Source of the DNA: VRUE01 sp963716245
Lineage (GTDB): Bacteria; Actinomycetota; Thermoleophilia; Solirubrobacterales; 70-9
Reading direction: 5' to 3'
NCBI GenBank assembly: GCA_963716245.1
Contig: OY970300.1
Coordinates: 1,612,001 to 1,676,000 of the forward strand
Length of the DNA stretch: 64,000 bases
Shown here one piece after another: positions 40,860 to 49,082 of this stretch. Every line of letters starts with the position of its first letter. Position 1 is the first letter of the stretch. The notes beneath the pieces were generated by a model. The model searched no databases. It saw only the letters and a program-made list of their open reading frames with translations, and was not told the origin of the DNA. A program made the position numbers and the translations under genes.

Positions 40860-41348
40860 CTATTTCTCGGGTGTGAGGACGAGCAGCAGACCGCCGTCGT
40901 CGTCGTAGGCGGGGAAGACGTCGGCGATCGCGTCGGCGGGCAGGTCACCCTCCGCGTTGACCGCGACCCGCTTGCCGAGCGAGCGCACCCCCCACTCCAG
41001 CGAGGTCTCGATCGGGTCGGCGACGCCGTTGCCGTCGGCGTCGGCGGTCTCTCCGCCGTCGCCCGAGTCGCGCCACTGCAGGCCGAGCACTTCCTGGACG
41101 GGACGGCCGATCACGTCCTCGTCGGTGAGTCCGGTCAACTCGAAGCTACCTTTGCCGGCATCGATCACCCGTGCCTGCCGATCGCAGACGAAGAAGGCCG
41201 CATCGGGGGCCGGGTAGTAGTCGTCGAGAAGCTCGAAGACGAAGCCGAAGCCGCACTTCGAGCAGCCCTTCGGACGGGTGCTGAAACCGGCCGTGCGGTC
41301 GGCGCTTACCTCCCGGTTTCCGCAGTTGGGGCAGATGAAGAACGGCAT
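40860..41348 (-). CDS. Zinc-ribbon plus PAS-like domain protein upstream of secDF
   Basis: The 162-residue protein begins with a zinc ribbon (FFICPNCGNREVSADRT ... GCSKCGFGF), then a PAS-like stretch (FFVCDRQARVIDAGKGSFELTGLTDEDVIGRPVQEVLGL). A calcium-loop-like acidic segment DADGNGVADPIE and a short beta end follow. It occupies the place of yajC, between ruvB and secDF, but has no membrane helix and is not YajC. Its stop is two bases before the secDF ATG, so it is co-translated. A sensor or adaptor role is inference. Confidence 0.75.
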   Translation of the reverse strand: MPFFICPNCGNREVSADRTAGFSTRPKGCSKCGFGFVFELLDDYYPAPDAAFFVCDRQARVIDAGKGSFELTGLTDEDVIGRPVQEVLGLQWRDSGDGGETADADGNGVADPIETSLEWGVRSLGKRVAVNAEGDLPADAIADVFPAYDDDGGLLLVLTPEK

Positions 41349-41373
41349 TGCCCACAGGCTACTGAGACTCTGC

Positions 41374-42447
41374 TCAAAACAGGCTGCGCGTTCCGTCCGG
41401 AACCGGTACGCCGAGGTGCTCGTAGGCCCGCTCGGTGAGCACCCGCCCGCGCGGGGTCCGCTTCATCAGCCCCTCCTGGAGGAGATAGGGCTCCAGCACG
41501 TCCTCGATCGTGTCCTGCTCCTCGCCGATCGCGACCGCCAGGGTCGAGAGGCCGACCGGCCCGCCGGCGAACTTGGTCGCGACGGTCTCGAGCAGGTTGC
41601 GGTCGCTGCGATCGAGCCCGCCCGCGTCGACCTCGAGCATCTCCAGGCCCGCGGCGGCGACCTCGGCGTCGACCGGCCCCGCGCCCTTCACCTGGGCGAA
41701 GTCGCGCACCCGCTTGAGCAGCCGGTTGGCTACGCGTGGGGTCCCACGCGAGCGCTCGGCGATCGCCTGGGCCCCGGCCGCGTCGATCTCGACGCCGAGG
41801 ATGCCGGCCGAGCGCTCGACGATCTCGGCGAGGTGCTCGGCGCTGTAGTGCTCGAGCCGGTGGCAGACGCCGAAGCGGTCGCGCAGGGGCGTCGTCAGCA
41901 GCCCGGCGCGGGTCGTCGCCCCGACCAGCGTGAACGGCGGCAGCGGCAGCGTCACAGTGCGCGCCCCCGCCCCCTGGCCGAGGACGACCGGCAGCTCGCC
42001 GTCCTCCATCGCCGGGTAGAGCGTCTCCTCCACGGCACGCCCCAGCCGGTGGATCTCGTCGACGAAGAAGACGCTGTTCGGCTCCAGCGCGGTCAGGAAG
42101 GACGCGACGTCGGCCTTGCGCTCCAGCGCGGGGCCGGCGGTCTGGACCAGCGGCACGCCCATCTCGGCCGCGACGATGTGGGCGAGCGAGGTCTTGCCGA
42201 GGCCGGGCGGGCCGGCGAGCAGGACGTGGTCGAGCGGCTCGCCGCGCTGGCGGGCCGCCTCGATGAAGATCGAGAGCTGGTCGGTGGCCTGGCGCTGGTT
42301 GACGAAGTCGGCCAGGCGCGGCGGCCGCAGGGAGCGGTCGAGGTCCTCGTCGGGGACGTCGGCGTGGGCGTCGTGGACGCGAACCTCGGCGTCGACCGGT
42401 ATCGGCTCCCCGTCCAGGCCCGGCGTGCGGATCCGCTTCTCGCTCAT
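41374..42447 (-). CDS. ruvB: Holliday junction DNA helicase RuvB
   Basis: RuvB is the hexameric motor for branch migration. The 357-residue AAA+ protein shows LRPPRLADFVNQ, Walker A LAGPPGLGKTSLAH, Walker B VFFVDEIHRL, the sensor GATTRAGLLTTPLRDRFG, and the winged helix with EPYLLQEGLMKRTPRGRVLTERAYEHL. The N-terminal extension of about 35 residues is somewhat long. It overlaps ruvA by four bases. Confidence 0.98.
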   Translation of the reverse strand: MSEKRIRTPGLDGEPIPVDAEVRVHDAHADVPDEDLDRSLRPPRLADFVNQRQATDQLSIFIEAARQRGEPLDHVLLAGPPGLGKTSLAHIVAAEMGVPLVQTAGPALERKADVASFLTALEPNSVFFVDEIHRLGRAVEETLYPAMEDGELPVVLGQGAGARTVTLPLPPFTLVGATTRAGLLTTPLRDRFGVCHRLEHYSAEHLAEIVERSAGILGVEIDAAGAQAIAERSRGTPRVANRLLKRVRDFAQVKGAGPVDAEVAAAGLEMLEVDAGGLDRSDRNLLETVATKFAGGPVGLSTLAVAIGEEQDTIEDVLEPYLLQEGLMKRTPRGRVLTERAYEHLGVPVPDGTRSLF

Positions 42448-43037
42448 GCGGCCCGCCCGGTCCCGGCCTTGCGCAGCGCCGTCGCGATCAGCTCCTCCGC
42501 GTCGCCGCTCTCGATCCCGTCGAGCAGCTGCTCGGCCTCCAGCGGCGCGTAGCCGAGGTTGACCAGGCCGTCGCGGGCCAGGGAGCGTGCGTCACCGCTC
42601 TCGGCACCGGCGAAGGCGACCTCTTCCTCGAGCTCGCCGGCGACCTTCTCGCGCAGCTCGACGATGATCCGCTCCGCCGTCCGCTTCCCGATGCCGGGCA
42701 CGGCCTGGAAGCGCTTCGCGTCCCCGGCCGCGATCGCCCGCAGCAACTCGCGCGCGGGCCCGCCTGAGAGGGCCGCGATCGCGACCTTCGGCCCGACGCC
42801 GCTGACGGAGACGAGCAGCCCGAACAGGTCCCGCTCCTCCTCGGAGGCGAACCCGTAGAGGGAGAGGGAGTCCTCCCGCGCGACCAGCTCGGCGTGCAGA
42901 AACGCGTCGCGGCCGGTGGCGGGGACGGCCTTCAGGGTCTCCGACGAGACGGTCAGCCGGTAGCCGACGCCGCCCGCCTCGATCACGACGTGGTCGGGGC
43001 GCCGCACCATCACCTCGCCGCGGACCGCCGCGATCAT
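42444..43037 (-). CDS. ruvA: Holliday junction DNA helicase subunit RuvA
   Basis: RuvA tetramers hold the junction and load RuvB. The OB domain (MIAAVRGEV...IEAGGVGYRL), the HhH motifs (LLVSVSGVGPKVAIAAL and FQAVPGIGKRTAERIIVELR) and the small C-terminal RuvB-binding domain (DGLVNLGYAPLEAEQLL) are all present in 197 residues. It overlaps ruvC and ruvB by four bases on each side. Confidence 0.97.
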   Translation of the reverse strand: MIAAVRGEVMVRRPDHVVIEAGGVGYRLTVSSETLKAVPATGRDAFLHAELVAREDSLSLYGFASEEERDLFGLLVSVSGVGPKVAIAALSGGPARELLRAIAAGDAKRFQAVPGIGKRTAERIIVELREKVAGELEEEVAFAGAESGDARSLARDGLVNLGYAPLEAEQLLDGIESGDAEELIATALRKAGTGRAA

Positions 43038-43561
43038 CCTGCCACCCGCGCCGCGACCCTGGCCTCGGCCAGCTCCGCCGCCTCGCGGCGAGCAGTGCCG
43101 CCGCCATGGCAGATCGCCACCGCCAGCGCGTCGGCGGCGTGGTCGGGGCTCGGCGGCTCGGGCAGGCTGAGCAGGGTGCCGACCATCCGCTGCACCTGCC
43201 GCTTGCCGGCCCCGCCGGAGCCGCAGACGGCCATCTTGATCGCCTGGGGCGTGTAGGCGAAGCAGGGAACGCCGCTCTGGGCGGCGGCGAGCATCGCCGC
43301 GCCGCTGGCCTGGCCGACGGACATCGCGGTCCGCACGTTCTTGCCGAAAAAGACCTCCTCGATCGCCATCGCACCCGGCTCGTGCCAGGCGATCAGCTCG
43401 GCCAGGGAGCCGTGGATCCGCTCGAGGCGACGCTCGATCGGCAGCTCGGCCGAGGTCTCGACCACGCCGCCGTCGAGCGCGACCATCCGATTGCCCTCGA
43501 CCCGCACGACGCCGAAGCCCAGGTTGGCTGCGCCGGGGTCGATCCCGATCACGACTTGCAT
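43034..43561 (-). CDS. ruvC: Crossover junction endodeoxyribonuclease RuvC
   Basis: RuvC resolves Holliday junctions by symmetric cuts. The RNase H-like fold of 175 residues shows the catalytic acids in VIGIDPGAANLGFGVV, AIEEVFFGKNVRTA and SPDHAADALAVAICHGG. The C-terminus is slightly extended. It is the first of the ruvCAB genes and follows yebC by 51 bases. Confidence 0.97.
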   Translation of the reverse strand: MQVVIGIDPGAANLGFGVVRVEGNRMVALDGGVVETSAELPIERRLERIHGSLAELIAWHEPGAMAIEEVFFGKNVRTAMSVGQASGAAMLAAAQSGVPCFAYTPQAIKMAVCGSGGAGKRQVQRMVGTLLSLPEPPSPDHAADALAVAICHGGGTARREAAELAEARVAARVAG

Positions 43562-43612
43562 GGGAACTGATTCTGGGAGCAGCCTCGGATGCCTCCCCGA
43601 GGTCGCGCCGCG

Positions 43613-44362
43613 TCAGGCCGCCAGCTTTTGGAGCACCTCGTCGGGGATGTCGAAGTTGGCGTGGACCTCGTTGACGTCGTCGTCGTCTTCGAGCGCCTCG
43701 ATCAGGCCGAGCAGCGACTTCGCGTCGTTGCCCTTCACCTCGACGGTGCTCTTCGGCTCCATCGCCAGGTCGGCCGACCGGACCTCGACCCCCGCCGCCT
43801 CGATCGCCTCGCGCACCGCGCCAAGGTCGGCCGGCTCGCAGAGCACCCGCAGCTGGTCGCCTTCCTCGCGGACGTCTTCGGCACCGGCGTCGATCGCGAC
43901 GATCAGGTCCTCCTCGCCGTAGCGGGCCGCGTCGACCGCGACGACGCCGCGCTTCTCGAAGATCCAGGCGACCGACCCCGGCTCGCCGAGGCTGCCGTTG
44001 TGCTTGCTGAAGGCGTGGCGGACTTCGGCGCTGGTCCGGTTGCGGTTGTCGGTCAGCGCCTCGACCAGGACCGCCGCCCCGCCGGGCCCGTAGCCCTCGA
44101 AGACCACCCGCTCGATCGCCGCCGCGTCGCCCCCCGCGCCGGTTCCGCGGTCGATCGCCCGCTGGATGTTGTCCTTCGGCATCGAGGCTTCGCGGGCCTT
44201 CTGGATCGCGGTCGCGAGGGCGGGATTGCCGTCCGGATCGCCGCCGCCGTCACGCGCCGCAACCGCGATCGCACGGGCCAGCTTGGTGAAGAGCTTGCCG
44301 CGTTTCGCGTCGGCCGCGCCCTTCTTGTGCTTTATCGAAGACCACTTCGAGTGCCCGGACAT
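43613..44362 (-). CDS. yebC: YebC/PmpR-family protein (translation or transcription factor)
   Basis: The 249-residue protein starts MSGHSKWSSIKHKKGAADAKRGKLFTKLARAI, the invariant YebC N-terminus, and continues with DGNPALATAIQKAREASMPKDNIQRAI and GYGPGGAAVLVEALTDNRNRT. Members bind DNA as regulators in some bacteria, and recent work ties them to relief of ribosome stalling at proline-rich motifs. The ATG at 44362 was chosen by homology. It heads the ruvCAB cluster, a common order. Confidence 0.96.
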   Translation of the reverse strand: MSGHSKWSSIKHKKGAADAKRGKLFTKLARAIAVAARDGGGDPDGNPALATAIQKAREASMPKDNIQRAIDRGTGAGGDAAAIERVVFEGYGPGGAAVLVEALTDNRNRTSAEVRHAFSKHNGSLGEPGSVAWIFEKRGVVAVDAARYGEEDLIVAIDAGAEDVREEGDQLRVLCEPADLGAVREAIEAAGVEVRSADLAMEPKSTVEVKGNDAKSLLGLIEALEDDDDVNEVHANFDIPDEVLQKLAA

Positions 44363-44388
44363 CGTTTGCCATTCTATGAGCCCGGCCC

Positions 44389-44835
44389 ATGCACCAGGAA
44401 ACGGCCCCACATCTGCACGGAGCGCGCCCGGTGCGGGCGCTGGCGGCGTCGGTCGTCTTCCTCGTCATGCTGCTCGCCGCCCTGGCGCTCTGGACGGCGA
44501 TCCCGCTCGGCTGGGTCTTCGTCGGCTCGAAGATCTCCGACACCCAGTTCCCGAGCGAGGGCCCCTACGCCGTCGTCGCGATCGGCATCCTGATCTCGAT
44601 CCTGCTCGATGCCTGGCTGCTCGGCCGCCTCAACGACCTCTACATGCGGGTGACCGGCACCAACCGTCTCACGCCGATGCGGCCGAGCTGGCTGAAGAGC
44701 GCCCGCGACAGCTCGGCGCCGGTCGGCACCACCACGGTGGTCGAGGCGGTGCTGATCGGCTCGGTGATGCTCGCCGGGGTCGCCTTCGTCGCCTGGTTCT
44801 TCCTGCTCGCCGGCTCGCCGCTGCCGACCCAGTAG
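44389..44835 (+). CDS. Membrane protein with three predicted helices, unknown function
   Basis: The 148-residue product has hydrophobic segments at about residues 18-45 (LAASVVFLVMLLAALALWTAIPLGW), 60-80 (AVVAIGILISILLDAWLL) and 118-142 (VVEAVLIGSVMLAGVAFVAWFFLLAG), with a short cytosolic loop RLTPMRPSWLKSARD between the second and third. No family is recognised. It is divergent from yebC (gap of 26 bases) and its stop touches that of the aminopeptidase gene on the other strand. Confidence 0.75.
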   Translation: MHQETAPHLHGARPVRALAASVVFLVMLLAALALWTAIPLGWVFVGSKISDTQFPSEGPYAVVAIGILISILLDAWLLGRLNDLYMRVTGTNRLTPMRPSWLKSARDSSAPVGTTTVVEAVLIGSVMLAGVAFVAWFFLLAGSPLPTQ

Positions 44836-45939
44836 TCAGACGACGAACCTGCCGTCTTCCTGCATGACGGTGCCGTCGACCTCGAGCCTGCCGCCGAGGC
44901 GCAGGTCGCAGACCAGGTCGGTGTGGACGTTCGACTCGTTCGTGCCGCCCGACTCGGGGTAGCTGCGCCCGACCGCCATGTGGATGGTCCCGCCGAGCTT
45001 CTCGTCGAGCAGGACCTCGCGGGTGCCGCGGTCGATCGCGTAGTTGGTCCCGATGCCGAGCTCGCCGAGGCGGCGGGCGCCGGGGTCGGTGTCGAGCAGC
45101 TCGACCAGGAACTCCTCGCCCCGCTCGGCGCTGGCGTCGACGACCTTGCCGGCCTCGAAGCGCAGCCGCACCCCGGCGACCTCGCGGCCGCCGATCGTCG
45201 CCGGCAGGTGGAAGGTCACCTCGCCCTCGACGGAGTCCTCGACCGGCCCGGTGAAGAACTCGCCGTCGGGCATGTTGTGGCGGCCGTCGCAGGGGATGAA
45301 CTTGCGTCCGGAGATGCCCAGCCTGATGTCGGTCCCCGGCGCGACCACGCGCACCTCCTCGTGGCCCTCGATCCACTCGGCGAGCCGCTTGCACTCCTCC
45401 GAAGCCTTCTGCCAGGCGGTCAGCGGGTCGCCGTCGGTCGCCAGGCAGGCGCCGTAGTAGAAGTCCTCGTAGTCGGCCATGCTCATCTCCGCCTCGGCGG
45501 CGTAGGCATTGGTCGGGAAGAGCGTGTAGCACCAGCGGAACTCGCCGCGGGCGCTGCGCTCCATCGCCCGGGCCAGCAGCTCCCCGGTCGCGGTCTGGCG
45601 CCGGGTCTGGCGCTCCGGCGGCACCGCGGAGAGCTCGCGGGTGTTGGCGCTGGCGCCGATCGCGATCCGCACGTCGACGTTCTCCAGCAGCCACTCGGAG
45701 ACCGGCGAGACCCAGTCGAGCTGGGCGTCGCTCGCGTGCTTGTAGTAGACGGCGGCCTGGCCGTCGAGCGCGACGTTGAGGATCGGGTGGGCGCCGGCCT
45801 TCAGCACCTCCTCGTAGACCGCGAGCAGCAGCGGCTCGGCGCCGCCGTCGCCGTCGATGGACACCGTCTCCCCCTCCTTCACCTCGGTCGAGTAGCCGAC
45901 CAGGATCTTCGCCAGTCGCTCGACTCTCGGGTCTCTCAC
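44836..45939 (-). CDS. M29-family (AmpS/AmpT-like) metalloaminopeptidase
   Basis: The 367-residue protein has an N-terminal ERLAKILVGYSTEVKEGETVSIDG and the catalytic region with metal ligands: Glu in GEFFTGPVEDSVEGEV, then HMAVGRSYPESGGTNESNVHTDLVCDL with the His-x-Asp pair. M29 enzymes remove N-terminal residues from peptides with two metal ions. The GTG start overlaps the pdxT stop (GTGA), so it is read with pdxST. A link to pyridoxal synthesis is not obvious. Confidence 0.9.
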   Translation of the reverse strand: MRDPRVERLAKILVGYSTEVKEGETVSIDGDGGAEPLLLAVYEEVLKAGAHPILNVALDGQAAVYYKHASDAQLDWVSPVSEWLLENVDVRIAIGASANTRELSAVPPERQTRRQTATGELLARAMERSARGEFRWCYTLFPTNAYAAEAEMSMADYEDFYYGACLATDGDPLTAWQKASEECKRLAEWIEGHEEVRVVAPGTDIRLGISGRKFIPCDGRHNMPDGEFFTGPVEDSVEGEVTFHLPATIGGREVAGVRLRFEAGKVVDASAERGEEFLVELLDTDPGARRLGELGIGTNYAIDRGTREVLLDEKLGGTIHMAVGRSYPESGGTNESNVHTDLVCDLRLGGRLEVDGTVMQEDGRFVV

Positions 45940-46541
45940 GTCTCCGCCTCCTCGTGGGCGCGCTCGCGCGCCTTCGTCGTCATTGCCATGAACAGTGCGT
46001 GCAGGCGCGGGTCGTCGGACAGCTCCGGGTGGAAGGCGCAGGCCAGGACACCGCCCTGTCGGATCGCCACGGGGTGCCCGTCGTAGGAGGCGAGCACCTC
46101 GACCCCCGGGCCGTGCCGCTCGACCCACGGCGCCCGGATGAACACCGCGCGCAGCGGCTCGTCGCCGATTCCCTCGACCGGGAGGTCCGCCTCGAAGCTC
46201 TGCAGCTGGCGGCCGAAGGCGTTGCGCCTCGCCGTCGCGTCGAGCAGCCCGAGATGCGCGTCGTCGCAGACGATCATCCCCGCGCAGGTGCCGAAGACGG
46301 TCCCGCCGGCCTGACGGTGGGCGTGGATCGACCGCGCCAGGCCCGCCGACTCGATCCCCTTGAGGATCGTCGTGCTCTCGCCACCGGGGATGACGAGCCC
46401 GTCGAGGCGAGGGAGGTCGTCGGGCGTCCGCACCTCCCGCACGCCCGCCCCGAGCTCGCGCAGCATCCGCTCGTGGGCTTCGAACCCGCCCTGGACCGCG
46501 AGGACGCCGATCTGCAACTCGGAGCCGCGGCTCTCAGGCAC
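45936..46541 (-). CDS. pdxT: Pyridoxal 5'-phosphate synthase glutaminase subunit
   Basis: PdxT hydrolyses glutamine to supply ammonia to PdxS. The class I amidotransferase triad is visible: Cys in FGTCAGMIV, and His and Glu in CAFHPELSDDPRLH. QIGVLAVQGGFEAHERMLRELGA and LVIPGGESTTI are typical. The GTG start at 46541 has AGGA just upstream and overlaps pdxS by eight bases. A TTG at 46517 (QIGVLAVQ) is the alternative start. Confidence 0.95.
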   Translation of the reverse strand: MPESRGSELQIGVLAVQGGFEAHERMLRELGAGVREVRTPDDLPRLDGLVIPGGESTTILKGIESAGLARSIHAHRQAGGTVFGTCAGMIVCDDAHLGLLDATARRNAFGRQLQSFEADLPVEGIGDEPLRAVFIRAPWVERHGPGVEVLASYDGHPVAIRQGGVLACAFHPELSDDPRLHALFMAMTTKARERAHEEAET

Positions 46542-47421
46542 CGCGGTCCTGCAGAAGCGCATCCGCCGCGGCCAGCTCGGCGATCTCCAGCCCGGGCATC
46601 GCCTCGCCGAGCCCGACCGAGGCTGCCGCGACCCGCTCGGGATCGTCGTGGTGGGTGGTCGCCTCGACGATCGCCCTCGCGCGCCGCTCGGGGTCGGCGC
46701 TCTTGAAGATGCCGGAGCCGACGAAGTTGCCCTCGGCGCCCAGCTGCATCATCAGCGCCGCGTCGGCCGGCGTGGCGATGCCGCCGGCGCAGAACATCGG
46801 CACCGGCAGGCGGCCCTTCTCGGCCACCTCGCGGACGACTTCGAGCGGCGCCTGGTGCTCCTTGGCCGCAGCCGCGAGCTCCTCGGGGCCGAGCCGGGCG
46901 AGCCGCTTGATGCCGCCGACGATCTCACGCATGTGGCGGACCGCCTCGACGACGTTGCCGGTGCCGGCCTCGCCCTTGGAGCGGATCATCGCCGCCCCCT
47001 CTCCGATCCGCCGCAGCGCCTCGCCGAGGTTGGTGGCGCCGCAGACGAACGGCACCTCGAAGGCGAGCTTGTTGATGTGGTGGCGCTCGTCGGCCGGCGT
47101 CAGCACCTCGGACTCGTCGACGTAGTCGACTTCGAGCGCCTGCAGCACCTGCGCCTCGGCGAAGTGGCCGATCCGGGCCTTGGCCATCACCGGGATCGTC
47201 ACCGCCTCCTGGATCCCCTTGATCATCGCCGGGTCCGACATGCGGGCGACGCCGCCGTCGCGGCGGATGTCGGCAGGAACGCGCTCCAGCGCCATCACGG
47301 CGCAGGCGCCCGCCTGCTCGGCGATCCGTGCCTGCTCGGGCGTGACCACGTCCATGATCACACCGCCTTTCAACATCTCGGCCAGCCCGGTCTTGACCCT
47401 CCAAGTAGCTCTCTCGGCCAT
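46534..47421 (-). CDS. pdxS: Pyridoxal 5'-phosphate synthase lyase subunit
   Basis: PdxS makes pyridoxal 5'-phosphate from ribose 5-phosphate, glyceraldehyde 3-phosphate and ammonia. The 295-residue (beta/alpha)8 protein is strongly conserved: GLAEMLKGGVIMDVVTPEQA, ALERVPADIRRDGGVARM, the lysine in PVMAKARIGHFAEA, SKGEAGTGNVVEAVRHMR and MQLGAEGNFVGSGIFKS. It starts the pdxS-pdxT-aminopeptidase unit. Confidence 0.98.
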   Translation of the reverse strand: MAERATWRVKTGLAEMLKGGVIMDVVTPEQARIAEQAGACAVMALERVPADIRRDGGVARMSDPAMIKGIQEAVTIPVMAKARIGHFAEAQVLQALEVDYVDESEVLTPADERHHINKLAFEVPFVCGATNLGEALRRIGEGAAMIRSKGEAGTGNVVEAVRHMREIVGGIKRLARLGPEELAAAAKEHQAPLEVVREVAEKGRLPVPMFCAGGIATPADAALMMQLGAEGNFVGSGIFKSADPERRARAIVEATTHHDDPERVAAASVGLGEAMPGLEIAELAAADALLQDRGA

Positions 47422-47429
47422 GAGAGCGA

Positions 47430-47435
47430 ATACTA
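47430..47435 (-). promoter_or_regulatory. Possible -10 box for pdxS
   Basis: TAGTAT on the minus strand lies eight bases before the pdxS ATG, which would give a leaderless mRNA. The -35 region falls in the end of the RpiR gene and is poor. Weak evidence, noted because the spacing matches other promoters here. Confidence 0.3.
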
Positions 47436-47447
47436 CGTGGGGGGCTC

Positions 47448-48302
47448 CTACTTCAGTTTGTAGGCGCGGATTCGGTCTTTGTGCGCGGCTTCGTCACGGG
47501 CGTAGAGACCGTGGGCGAGCCCCTGCACGAGGGACATCAAGGCCGTGTTGGAGCGGGCGAAAGAAGGGCTGTTGGACGAGTAGTAGAGCGTCTGCTCGGC
47601 GTGCTCGCCTACCTCCGACAAGGACGCGTCGGAGATCGCCAGGGTGCGGGCACGGCGGTGCAGGGCAAGCTTCATCGCCCGCAGCAGCAGCGGATGGGCG
47701 CGGCCGGAGGAGATGACGATGACCAGCGTCTCCTCGTCGATCCGCCCGAGTCGCTGCAGCGACTCGCCGCCGGTGCTGGCGACGATCTCGGCGCGGATGT
47801 CGAGCAGGCTGAGCAGGTGCCGCAGGTAGCTGGCGAAAAAGGCCATCTGGTCGACACCGACGATGACCACCCGCTGCGCTTCGGCGAGCGCGGCGACCGC
47901 CCCGTCGACTTGCTCGCGGGTCAGGTTGCGAGCGGTTTCCTCCAGGTTCGAGAAGTCGGCGCTGAGCGAGCCCTCCAGCTCGGAGTGGTCGAAGGAGAAG
48001 AGCGCGGCGCCGCCCGCCGAGCCGTTGCCGGCCACGGTGGCGGTGCGGTACTCCTCGATGGCGGCCTGCTGCAGCTCCGGGTAGCCCTCGAAGCCGAGGG
48101 CCTGGGAGAAGCGCACCACCGTCGAGGACGAGGTGCTCGCTCTCCGGGCCAGCTCCTCGGCGGTGAGGAAGGCTGCCTCGTCGAGGTGGTCGACGATGTA
48201 GCGGGCGACGTCTTTTTGGGAGCGCGAGAACTCGTCGAAGCGCTCCTGGATGTATTCGGAAAGGCTCTTGAGCTGGGGGGATTTCGTTGCGGTCTTGGTC
48301 AC
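47448..48302 (-). CDS. MurR/RpiR-family transcription regulator with a SIS domain
   Basis: The 284-residue protein has an N-terminal helix-turn-helix (SLSEYIQERFDEFSRSQKDVARYI ... STSSSTVVRFSQALGFEGYPELQ) and a C-terminal SIS sugar-phosphate-binding domain (QRVVIVGVDQMAFFASYLRH, VIVISSGRAHPLLLRAMKLA, LAISDASLSEVGEHAE). Such regulators sense phosphosugars or related ligands. The GTG start was chosen because the family alignment begins right after it. It lies upstream of pdxS in the same direction (gap 26 bases), so it may act on pdxST; that is inference. Confidence 0.87.
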   Translation of the reverse strand: MTKTATKSPQLKSLSEYIQERFDEFSRSQKDVARYIVDHLDEAAFLTAEELARRASTSSSTVVRFSQALGFEGYPELQQAAIEEYRTATVAGNGSAGGAALFSFDHSELEGSLSADFSNLEETARNLTREQVDGAVAALAEAQRVVIVGVDQMAFFASYLRHLLSLLDIRAEIVASTGGESLQRLGRIDEETLVIVISSGRAHPLLLRAMKLALHRRARTLAISDASLSEVGEHAEQTLYYSSNSPSFARSNTALMSLVQGLAHGLYARDEAAHKDRIRAYKLK

Positions 48303-48374
48303 GGCGGTCCATTTCGCCGGTTTGGAGGCTTTCCCTTCCGTCGGCCTTCCGATCTGGTTGGATGCAGGGAGCAA

Positions 48375-48758
48375 ATGACCCTGGAGCGGGCGCTGCGCCT
48401 CACCAATCGCAACATGATCGCCTTCGACCTGGTGCTCGGATCGGCAGCGATCGCAGCGCCCGAGGCGACCCTGCGGGTCCTGGGCCACGACGAGCCCTCC
48501 CCCGACGCGGCGCACCTCTTTCGCCGCTGCGGGCCGATCTGGCTCACCTTCGCCGCCGCCCATGCGCTGGCCGCGTTCCGCGGCGAGAGGCGCGACTGGT
48601 GGGCTCTGGCCTGGCTGCGCGGAACCGAGGTCGCCACCGACGCGCTCTGGTCCGGTTCCCCCGCGGTGAGCAGACCCGGCGCCAAGCTGGGGCTGCGCCT
48701 GGCCGGGGTCGGCAACCTGGCGATGGCCGCCGGCTTCGCCTGGCTCGCGAAACGATGA
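48375..48758 (+). CDS. Small membrane protein of unknown function
   Basis: The product has 127 residues and three or four moderately hydrophobic segments (MIAFDLVLGSAAIAAP, IWLTFAAAHALAAF, GLRLAGVGNLAMAAGFAWL). An in-frame ATG at 48375 is preceded by GGGAG. It is divergent from the RpiR gene and overlaps the next gene by ATGA. No family is recognised. Confidence 0.7.
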   Translation: MTLERALRLTNRNMIAFDLVLGSAAIAAPEATLRVLGHDEPSPDAAHLFRRCGPIWLTFAAAHALAAFRGERRDWWALAWLRGTEVATDALWSGSPAVSRPGAKLGLRLAGVGNLAMAAGFAWLAKR

Positions 48759-49081
48759 GCGAGAGCGGCGGCCAGCCCAGCAAACGCTGGAGCCTGCGCG
48801 GTCGCGACGAAGAAGGCAACGAGGTCTGGCTGATCCGCAGCTTCGGCCAGAAGCTCTACCGCTGTCCGGGCTGCCACGGCGACATCGAGATCGGCACCGA
48901 GCACACCGTCGTCCAGTACGTCCTGCGGGTGGGCGGGACCGAACACCACCACTGGCACCGGCGCTGCGCCGAAGAGATCCTGATCCCGGACCTGCGCGGC
49001 GTGAAGCGCGTCCCGGCCTCCGAATCCGGTCGGCGGAAGCTCGAGGCGCGCGGCCGCCGCCCACCCGGCCGCCGCCGCTGA
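48755..49081 (+). CDS. Small zinc-binding protein (actinobacterial CPGC...HWHxxC family)
   Basis: The 108-residue protein shows LYRCPGCHGDIEIGTEHTVVQYVLRVGGTEHHHWHRRCAEE. These are two Cys, several His and a further Cys, which should bind one zinc. A basic Arg-rich tail follows. Similar small proteins are widespread in actinobacteria, often annotated without good reason as ATP/GTP-binding; the function is unknown. It is coupled to the preceding membrane protein gene. Confidence 0.75.
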   Translation: MSESGGQPSKRWSLRGRDEEGNEVWLIRSFGQKLYRCPGCHGDIEIGTEHTVVQYVLRVGGTEHHHWHRRCAEEILIPDLRGVKRVPASESGRRKLEARGRRPPGRRR

Positions 49082-49082
49082 C

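Noticed and set aside
38623..40908. A 761-codon plus-strand open frame opposite secDF
   Set aside because: secDF is clearly coding on the minus strand with all domains; the opposite frame is charged low-complexity.
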